Assembly: GCA_030835005.1 (NCBI GenBank)
Contig: JAUQWT010000044.1
Span: 1 to 6,550, forward strand
DNA length: 6,550 nucleotides
Direction of reading: 5' to 3'
Origin: Ignavibacteria bacterium
GTDB taxonomy: Bacteria; Bacteroidota; Ignavibacteria; Tepidaquicellales; OLB5
Of the stretch, positions 1-6,200 are shown one piece after another. The number at the start of each line of letters is the position of its first letter. Within the stretch, counting starts at the first letter, position 1. A model generated the notes under the pieces. That model had not been told where the DNA came from. It did not search any database and saw only the letters and a list, made by a program, of their open reading frames with translations. Both the position numbers and the translations under genes were made by a program.

Positions 1-45
1 TTATTTTACTCAAAAAAGATGTTTATTGTTGTGCGAAACTTTTTT

Positions 46-77
46 AAAAAAAGCAGGACAGGCATAACTGTCTGTCC
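46..77 (-). terminator. Rho-independent terminator downstream of glgA
   Basis: Read on the minus strand, GGACAG (77-72) pairs perfectly with CTGTCC (61-56) around a 10-base loop. A 3-base spacer (TGC) and a run of seven T (52-46) follow. It lies 38 bases past the glgA stop codon, in the right orientation for that gene. An alternative, shorter pairing is possible inside the loop because ACAG/CTGT is repeated. The plus strand lacks a T-run after the stem, so the terminator appears to act in one direction. The 6-bp stem is short, but the T-run is good. Confidence 0.72.
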
Positions 78-114
78 GTATAAAAAATTATCAAATTCAG
101 GATAATTAAGTGCG

Positions 115-1596
115 TTAACCTTTTTTCATGATGTTTCTGTATAGCTCAACATACTTCTTGGAAGAAACCTCCCATGAGTAATCACATCCCATTGCCAGCC
201 TTATGAGCTTTATCCATTCCTCACGGTTCTGGTACAGCTTCAGGGCGCGTTTGATGGTCTTCATCAGCTCTGCGGCATCATACTTTTCAAACACAAATCC
301 GCTGCCTTTGCCGTTCTTGTATTCGGTAATAGTGTCTGCAAGTCCGCCCGTAGCCCTTACAATAGGGATTGTGCCGTACTTCAGGCTGTACATCTGGTTC
401 AATCCGCATGGCTCGTATTTAGAGGGCATTAAGAACATATCGCTGCCTGCTTCTATCAGGTGGGCAAGCTCTTCCGAGAATCCGAAATGAACGCCGACCT
501 TCTTTGGATTTTTCTTTTTGATACCTTCAAAGAATTTCTGGAAAGTCTTATCACCCGAGCCCAAAAGAACGAACTGCAAATTTTCTTTCATCATATCCGG
601 CATCGCTTTTTGAATAATATCAAATCCTTTCTGATCAGAAAGCCTTGAAATTATTCCTATCATCGGTATCTCAGGGTTATACTCTAAACCAAAATGCTTG
701 CAAAGCGATTTTTTGTTCTCGCGCTTAAGCGGAAGCTCTTTTGATGTGTAACGGAACGGAATTAAACTGTCGCGCTCGGGATTCCAAACTGTGTAATCAA
801 CTCCGTTCAGAATTCCGTAAAGGTCCTTCTTTCTTTTCTTCAGTATACCTTCAAATCCCATACCGTACTCATGAGTTGTCGTTATTTCTTTTGCATAATT
901 TTCGCTTACAGTTGTTATCGCATCGCTGTACATCAGCCCTGTTTTTAAGAAGCTGAACTTATCGTAATACTCAACACCATCTTCATTATAAATACTTTCG
1001 GGCAGGCCGCTTTTAAGAAATGATTCATGCGGGAAGAGCCCCTGGAATGCGATGTTGTGAATAGTAAATATGCTTTTAACATTCTGCAGCAAAGGATCCT
1101 TTGCATAAATAGTTTTAATGTATGCCGGTATCAGGCCGCATTGCCAGTCATTGCAGTGGATAACATCAGGCTGCCAGCCAAGCAAACCCAGCACCTGAAC
1201 TACTGCGCGGTTGAAGAATATGAACCTTTCGTCATTATCGGGGTAATCTTTGCCTGTTTTGGGGTCAACGTAAGGACTGGTTTTGCCAAAGTATTCTTCA
1301 TTTTCGATAAGGAATACCTGAACTTTACCCTTTGGAGATACAATAAACGATGATTTTATATTGCAGATTGCAATTTTATCTCCAATTGGTACTTCAATAT
1401 TTGTAAGGCGTTTTATTTCGTAGATCCTAAGCCGTCTTTCATCTAATGGACCGTACTTTGGAGTAATTATCCTGACTGCATGCCCGGCCGCATTAAGCTC
1501 CTGGGGCAATGAATTGGAAACATCCGCTAAACCGCCAGTCTTGCTGTAGGGCGTAACTTCACTGGTAACAAAAAGTATGTTCAAGCCTTTGCTCAT
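115..1596 (-). CDS. glgA: Glycogen synthase (GT5 family, ADP-glucose type)
   Basis: This 493-residue protein is a cytoplasmic glycosyltransferase that transfers glucose from ADP-glucose to the non-reducing end of a growing alpha-1,4-glucan in glycogen synthesis. The length fits the GT5 family (about 475-500). The N-terminal half carries the sugar-nucleotide motif KTGGL (19-23), VIHCNDWQ (145-152, equivalent to the family's H-x-H-DW stretch), TIHNIAFQG (178-186) and GILNGVDYTVWNPE (261-274). The C-terminal Rossmann half carries ISRLSDQKG (316-324), with the Arg318 and Lys323 expected to bind phosphates, then LLGSGD (344-349). The signature EPCGLNQMYSLKYGT (395-409) contains the conserved catalytic-site Glu395, and RATGGLADT follows (414-422). 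The ATG start puts the family's MxILFVTSEVTP opening at residue 5, as expected. There is no Shine-Dalgarno sequence. No other glg gene is visible, and the gene is transcribed divergently from its right-hand neighbours. Donor specificity (ADP- rather than UDP-glucose) is inferred from the family. Confidence 0.97.
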   Translation of the reverse strand: MSKGLNILFVTSEVTPYSKTGGLADVSNSLPQELNAAGHAVRIITPKYGPLDERRLRIYEIKRLTNIEVPIGDKIAICNIKSSFIVSPKGKVQVFLIENEEYFGKTSPYVDPKTGKDYPDNDERFIFFNRAVVQVLGLLGWQPDVIHCNDWQCGLIPAYIKTIYAKDPLLQNVKSIFTIHNIAFQGLFPHESFLKSGLPESIYNEDGVEYYDKFSFLKTGLMYSDAITTVSENYAKEITTTHEYGMGFEGILKKRKKDLYGILNGVDYTVWNPERDSLIPFRYTSKELPLKRENKKSLCKHFGLEYNPEIPMIGIISRLSDQKGFDIIQKAMPDMMKENLQFVLLGSGDKTFQKFFEGIKKKNPKKVGVHFGFSEELAHLIEAGSDMFLMPSKYEPCGLNQMYSLKYGTIPIVRATGGLADTITEYKNGKGSGFVFEKYDAAELMKTIKRALKLYQNREEWIKLIRLAMGCDYSWEVSSKKYVELYRNIMKKG

Positions 1597-1616
1597 TCAG
1601 TTGGATTTAATTTGGT

Positions 1617-1633
1617 GTAATTTACAAAATTAC
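1617..1633. repeat. 17-bp inverted repeat over the glgA -7 box (candidate operator)
   Basis: GTAATTT-ACA-AAATTAC is a perfect 7-bp inverted repeat with a 3-base spacer. It covers the whole candidate -7 element of glgA and ends 21 bases from the start codon. The size and dyad symmetry suit a homodimeric repressor, but AT-rich DNA produces such repeats by chance and no regulator gene is present here. It could also form a weak hairpin in the leader. Confidence 0.35.
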
Positions 1634-1656
1634 GGAAATTTCATTTTTACTGCAAT
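1625..1656 (-). promoter_or_regulatory. Candidate glgA promoter (Bacteroidota-type)
   Basis: On the minus strand, TAATTTTG (1632-1625) matches the Bacteroidota -7 consensus TAnnTTTG exactly. ATTG (1656-1653) sits 20 bases upstream, at the spacing expected for the -33 element (TTTG/TTG). Transcription would start close to 1618-1620, giving a leader of roughly 20-25 bases before the glgA ATG. The -7 box lies inside a perfect inverted repeat. The consensus is known from Bacteroides and Flavobacterium; its use in this organism is assumed. Confidence 0.5.
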
Positions 1657-1662
1657 GAAATT
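1637..1662. repeat. Perfect 9-bp inverted repeat in the glgA promoter spacer and -33 region
   Basis: AATTTCATT (1637-1645) and AATGAAATT (1654-1662) are exact reverse complements around an 8-base loop (TTTACTGC). The repeat lies just upstream of the -7 box, and its right arm includes most of the candidate -33 element. It is not followed by a T-run in either direction, so it is not a terminator. A protein-binding site is the more likely use, if it is functional at all. Confidence 0.4.
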
Positions 1663-1708
1663 AGAAGGGTATAGGATTGTGTGATTGTTGAGATACAGGC
1701 AAAAAACA

Positions 1709-1837
1709 ATGTATTGCTCTCTATCAGATGGAGCTCAATTACAAGTTACAAGTGATTTACAGGAATTTGCCGACATTACCAGAATTATTGCAAATTGCAG
1801 GAAAAGCCATGAATTATGTAATGAACATAATGTATGA
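1709..1837 (+). CDS. Doubtful small ORF, 42 residues
   Basis: An ATG-started frame encodes a mostly hydrophilic 42-residue peptide, beginning MYCSLSDGAQ and ending NEHNV, with three cysteines (3, 30, 37). It has no signal peptide, no membrane segment and no motif I recognise. No Shine-Dalgarno sequence precedes it; AGG at 1697-1699 is weak and far off. It ends 31 bases before the candidate promoter of the next gene, so the layout would permit a real gene. An open frame this short is also expected by chance in 324 bases. I list it for completeness only. Confidence 0.15.
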   Translation: MYCSLSDGAQLQVTSDLQEFADITRIIANCRKSHELCNEHNV

Positions 1838-1868
1838 TAAATTGCAGTATCAAGCCGTTCCTATTGCA

Positions 1869-1897
1869 TTGAAAACCCCTTAGTTATGTATTATTAT
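1869..1897 (+). promoter_or_regulatory. Candidate promoter for the propeller gene
   Basis: TTGAAA (1869-1874) and TATTAT (1892-1897) are separated by 17 bases, each matching the sigma-70 consensus at five of six positions. Read by the Bacteroidota scheme, the same site is TTG, 20 bases, then TATTATAG, a poor fit to TAnnTTTG. Transcription would start near 1903-1905, giving a leader of about 17 bases before the ATG at 1921. Confidence 0.4.
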
Positions 1898-1920
1898 AGC
1901 ATTAACTAAACCTTTCTATT

Positions 1921-3189
1921 ATGAAGCGTTTACTACTATTTGAACTTTTACTGTTAATTTTAGCCACAACATTTGAGAGTGACTCTCCTCCTGGCTGGTT
2001 TCAACAGATTATTCCCAGAACTGACGTGACAATTCAGGATATATTTTTTCTTGATAGCCTCAACGGATACACAGTAACAAGAAAAAATACTAATGACAGC
2101 TCTTTCATATTTAAGACCACTGATGGAGGGAGTAACTGGTCAACATCACTTGGAGAAAACATATACCTGACTTCTCTGCAATTTACGGATAACAATACAG
2201 GTTATAGTGTTGGCTCTGCACCGGGCGGAATAATTAAGAAGACTACAAATAGCGGGCTGAATTGGTTTACAGTGAACATATTAGCCGCTTACCCATTAAC
2301 AGATCTGAATTTTATAAATAACAATACGGGCTGGGTATGCAGTGATGACCCAATTTCCGGCGGAATATTCAAGACTACCGACGGCGGCTTTAACTGGCAG
2401 CCGCAATTGGGAGCAGGCTTTCTGATCAGGAAAATGTTTTTTATTAATAATGATACAGGCTGGGCCGGAAGCAATGAGCCTAACGGCAGGCTCTACAGAA
2501 CCACTAACAGCGGAGTGAACTGGAATTTACAATATACGATTAATGGCCCTTTTGAATCAATCTTTTTTATCAACGGAAATAATGGATGGATAAGAGCGGG
2601 TACAACTAACAGCATTCAGTATACCACTGATGGGGGTTTCAATTGGACAAATGCTCAGGGCGGTATTATTACAGGATATGATACTAAATTCATAAACGAT
2701 TCAATAGGTTATTCAGGTACTTTTTCATCATTCAAAATATGCAAATCCACTGATGGAGGCAAAACATGGGGATATCAGAACACCCCAATTTTGAGTGCTA
2801 ACCTGGTTGCTATATTGAAAGCTGATACATCAAATGCGTGGGCGGGACAAATCATGCATACTGAAGATGGTGGCGGCTTGATAAACTATACCGGAATACA
2901 ACAAATTAGCGATGAAGTGCCAAACGGTTATGAACTATATCAGAATTATCCGAATCCGTTCAACCCAACTACAAATATTAAATATCAGATAGTAAATAGC
3001 AGCTTTGTTAGACTGGTTGTTTTTGATGTTCAGGGTAAAGAAATTACTGCCCTTGTAAACGAAGTTCAGAAGCCCGGAACATACCTTGCAGACTGGAATG
3101 CAGCGGGTTACTCATCGGGAGTTTATTTCTATTCTTTAATAATAGAAGGTAAATTGACAGACACAAAACGGATGGTGCTGGTCAAATAA
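1921..3189 (+). CDS. Secreted seven-bladed propeller protein (Asp-box/YCF48-like) with T9SS sorting domain
   Basis: The 422-residue protein has three parts. Residues 1-20 form a signal peptide (MKR, then a leucine-rich core) for Sec export. Residues about 25-328 hold seven repeats of 38-44 residues. Each has an [IL]xFxxxxxG[YW] strand followed by an Asp-box of the form K-TT-DGG-x-NW; the boxes start near 65, 107, 151, 193, 234, 275 and 312. The last is degenerate (TEDGGG, no Trp). Seven such units fit a beta-propeller of the YCF48/sialidase-like fold. Residues about 337-422 are a type A T9SS C-terminal sorting domain (QNYPNPFNPTT, then WNA, SGVYFY, KRMVLVK), which directs passage through the outer membrane and is normally cleaved. 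No catalytic residues of sialidases are evident, so binding or a structural role is more likely than catalysis. The true substrate is unknown. The frame closes with two consecutive TAA codons (3187-3192). The product may be co-transcribed with the following gene. Confidence 0.9.
   Translation: MKRLLLFELLLLILATTFESDSPPGWFQQIIPRTDVTIQDIFFLDSLNGYTVTRKNTNDSSFIFKTTDGGSNWSTSLGENIYLTSLQFTDNNTGYSVGSAPGGIIKKTTNSGLNWFTVNILAAYPLTDLNFINNNTGWVCSDDPISGGIFKTTDGGFNWQPQLGAGFLIRKMFFINNDTGWAGSNEPNGRLYRTTNSGVNWNLQYTINGPFESIFFINGNNGWIRAGTTNSIQYTTDGGFNWTNAQGGIITGYDTKFINDSIGYSGTFSSFKICKSTDGGKTWGYQNTPILSANLVAILKADTSNAWAGQIMHTEDGGGLINYTGIQQISDEVPNGYELYQNYPNPFNPTTNIKYQIVNSSFVRLVVFDVQGKEITALVNEVQKPGTYLADWNAAGYSSGVYFYSLIIEGKLTDTKRMVLVK
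1993..2904 (+). repeat. Seven tandem Asp-box/YCF48-like protein repeats
   Basis: Seven coding repeats of about 42 codons lie within the secreted propeller gene. The Asp-box core reads DGG, NSG, DGG, NSG, DGG, DGG, DGG from first to last. The first six end in a Trp two or three residues later. Blade seven has lost that Trp and runs into the linker to the sorting domain. The DNA copies are diverged, so the duplications are old. Confidence 0.8.
2929..3186 (+). other. T9SS type A C-terminal sorting domain (coding segment)
   Basis: Residues 337-422 of the propeller protein match the Por secretion-system C-terminal sorting domain (TIGR04183-type). The NPFNP motif opens a small Ig-like beta-sandwich, followed by a VFDVQGKE strand, a LVNEVQKPGTY segment, SGVYFY, and the terminal basic KRMVLVK. 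The form of these motifs is the main taxonomic clue in the window. It implies that the host encodes a type IX secretion apparatus elsewhere. Confidence 0.9.
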
Positions 3190-3282
3190 TAAAGAATAAA
3201 TAACAAATACTAAACCGGATTATTAATGGCAGCAATTAATCTTAAACTTTCAAACTTTTGAGAACTTAAACCTTTTAAAGTC
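3190..3282 (+). other. Short gap between the two secreted-protein genes, no clear terminator
   Basis: This is 93 bases of AT-rich DNA. A 6-bp ATTAAT/ATTAAT pairing (3222-3227 with 3235-3240) has no T-run after it, so I do not call it a terminator. I could not find a convincing TAnnTTTG or sigma-70 promoter. The simplest reading is read-through from the propeller gene into the large downstream gene. Immediately before the ATG is ACTTAAACCTTT (3264-3275), nearly identical to the sequence before the propeller gene. Confidence 0.45.
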
Positions 3283-6200
3283 ATGAAAAGAACACTCTGC
3301 AAATTACTTGCTTTGATGCTCTTACCCATAGTTTATTATGCAGTATTTACAGGATTTAGCGGAAGCAATGTATCGTCACTTGTTAGTGAATCATCAGTTA
3401 TAAATTCCAATTCAGTTTTTCCGCCTGCACCTCAAAAAAGCTTTGTAAACTGTATATTTAACGGAGGCATATGGCCAACAAGAGGCGACTGGGTTGTTAA
3501 CCAGCTCAGTCTTGGCAACTATAACGATCTTCATTTCAACACCATCCATTTATATGATGTTTTGAGCGGTACTGCAGGCGGTACAGAGTATTACGGATGG
3601 TTTGCTCAGAACCTCACCGGCACGCAGATAGCACATACAGATCACCTGCTTGATTCGGCTGGCCTCAATAACCTTAGATTTTTGCTTGATAGAAGCAAGA
3701 TCGCCCAGCTTTGCTACGCCCAAAGGCTTGTATATGAAATAAGCGCGGGTAATCATAATGAAAATAACGGCTTCTGTTACCAGACAGTTGGCGGAACTTA
3801 TACAACTGATTCGGGCAGAACGGTAGTTTACGCATCAGATGTTGACCCGGACTATCCCGTTGGCCGCTGGCTTGCATCAAATATTTACGAGAACCTTCAG
3901 CACACAGATTTGCAGTTCTTCAGCGCTCAATATGCAGATTCAGGCACATGGCATTTGAAGCCGATGATGAGGATAGATTCAAGCATAGTAGATAACTATC
4001 CCGAAAAACCCGTTGTGAGAATTGTTGTAAACAGTTTTAACGGAGATAGTATCAAATCAATAGTTATTAAAGCAAGAAATTTTGCTCATAAAAATCTTAT
4101 AACAGGTGAATACATGTATAATGGTTCCTATAAAGATTTTTTTGAATTTGTTGAAGAACCTTCAGGTACAAACTTACAAGTTTCCGGCGCAGTAAAGCTT
4201 CCAAACGGGCTTGGCAATGGCAGAACGTGGCCGTATATGGATTGGGATACCGAGTGCCATGTTGATTTTAAGGTTTACTGGATGGGCGAAGTACCCGTCT
4301 GGTTCGATAAAATGACTGTAGATGATGAATTTGCGAATAGATTGTTTAATCTTGATACCTTGCAAAATTTTAATAGTTATATAAGGCAGGAAGTAACAAA
4401 CTTTGCAGACCATCCCGCCTTATACTCATTCTTTGCTGATGAGTGTGCATATTCTAATGCGCTTTGTATAAGATATGTTGACAGCCTGATGAAGTCATAT
4501 AATCCCAATGCAAATCTTCACATAGCAGTAACCAACTATTACAACGTACTTGGCTTAAAAGACCCGTCTAAATTCGCATATATGTACCAGCAAAACCCGG
4601 GGCTTCTAAGCGTTAACCCTGATGCGCACCAGATAATCGGGCTGCTTCCATATGAGTTCAGCGGACTTGATGCAAGGTTTCCCGCAGCATGGATAAGCAA
4701 TAATAATACGGAATACAATAACTTCCTGCAGTTCAGAGTGTTAGGAGACAGGAATTCTGTAACAGATAAACACACATGGTCAGCGGGCAATTATGAACCT
4801 ACTCCGGAGGGCTCACTGGTTTATGAACTTGAACTGACGCGTCAGCAAATAGACGCGAATGCACCTGATGTAAAAATGATAGCCCAGCCCCAGATACAAA
4901 TGTGGGCCTCTTATAACTCAAGACAAGGGAAATTTGAAAACGGTCAGCGCGAACCAACCAATGAAGAAATACAGGTGCAGGCAATGGTTTCAATTGCTCA
5001 CGGCGCTGACGGGCTGTGCTGGTTCTGGTATAACAGCGAGACATGGTCAACCGGTTCGGCCAGCGTTTCCTCCAGATACGCCAGAGGTCGGGATAATTCC
5101 GGGCTGGAATATACTGATCCGAATGATTCATTTATGGTGAAAGGACTGATAAATACCGAACGGGAAGACTTTACAAAAAGGACGCAGAATTTTTACGGGC
5201 AGGACAAATGGAACTATGTAAGTGATATGAATATCAAAATTGAGAACTGGAAACCATCCCTTAATGCTATTATCTGGCAAAGCGGGTGGAGCGTGCATAG
5301 TGAAGGAGCAGACCGTGGGTTTGTTGATGATATACAAAGTATTGATCCGCATGATGCAAGCGCAGTTGAGTGTTTTCAGGACTGGCCTTACGGGCCGCAT
5401 TATGACTGCCCTGAAGAGAGATTTTGGGAAATGGGCTTTTTCACAAATCCTGAATCATCAAATGAAAAATATGTTGTGATGGTAAACCGCCGGTGTGTAC
5501 CGGGCAACCCGAACCTTAATCCTCCTGTTGACCCCGATGACAGGGTTTTGAAAATTAAATTTGATGCCGCGCAGCTTTCGGCATCTGTTAACTGGAAAAT
5601 AACGGAAATCGGTAACCCAAATGCCAGGAGCCAAATATTCAGCAGAAACGCCGGTTATATTGATCTAGGCTCAGCAAGCGGTAATCTAGGCTGGTTTGAG
5701 CCGGGTGAAGGCAAGCTCTTCAGACTTGATCCGATACTTAAATCCGGTGGTATGATGGTTGAGAGTGATACAATAAATGGCGGCTCGTTTGAGTGCGAAG
5801 ATACAATCTTCAATGACGGCCTTAACATAACCATAAGCGGTAATACAAGCATCCTTTTCAATGATACATCTAAAATGGTAATAAATGGAGGTTCAATCAC
5901 TATCGGTGATCCTGAAGTTGCGAGTTATGTTACGCTTGGCGCTGTTAGCGGTAATGCATGGCACGGACTTGAACTCAACAACTGCGAAGTGCGCATTTAC
6001 AACACAACATTTACGGGACTCGCTAACGATACAACTTATGCAATTACGGCAATTAATTGCCCCGTACTTGATGTGAGGAACTGTACATTCAACATAAATT
6101 CTAACTTAAAAGGCGGCATAAAGGCGGTTTATTACAATGAACCTGAAATTGATAATGTTTATATAGGCGGCAATACGTTCAACTTCTCAGGTTCAACCCT

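Larger units (their letters stand above)
1597..1920. other. Divergent intergenic region between glgA and the propeller gene
   Basis: This is 324 bases of AT-rich DNA between two divergent genes. From left to right it holds a candidate glgA promoter with two flanking or overlapping inverted repeats (1617-1662), a weak 42-codon ORF (1709-1837), a tandem TTACAAG pair (1739-1752), two copies of AAATTGCAG (1792-1800 and 1839-1847), and a candidate rightward promoter (1869-1897). I see no tRNA, known riboswitch or mobile-element end. Confidence 0.8.

Noticed and set aside
1..45. Possible gene end at the left edge
   Set aside because: The 45 bases beyond the terminator are AT-rich with no extended frame or motif that could be assigned.
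553..576. NDW instead of HDW in the glycogen synthase HCNDWQ motif (antisense around residues 147-152, at about 1141-1158)
   Set aside because: HCNDWQ is a variant I know from bacterial GT5 enzymes, and all other key motifs are intact, so it is not evidence of altered function. The coordinates of the motif are about 1141-1158 on the minus strand.
203..1353. Several plus-strand frames of 62-108 codons opposite glgA
   Set aside because: They lie wholly within a well-supported glycogen synthase gene on the other strand and show no recognisable domain; they are shadows of its codon pattern.
3222..3240. ATTAAT inverted pair as a terminator for the propeller gene
   Set aside because: It is a weak 6-bp AT-only stem with a 7-base loop and no T-run; ATTAAT is self-complementary and common in AT-rich DNA.
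3226..3261. Eleven-codon leader ORF (MAAINLKLSNF) just before the large gene
   Set aside because: It is too short to separate from chance, has no runs of regulatory codons as in attenuators, and is not followed by an attenuator hairpin.
3550..5900. Minus-strand frames of 68-110 codons, and short plus-strand frames in another phase, within the large gene
   Set aside because: The +1 frame starting at 3283 is open across the whole stretch and gives coherent domain-like protein. The alternatives are short and of biased composition, and they would require extensive overlap.
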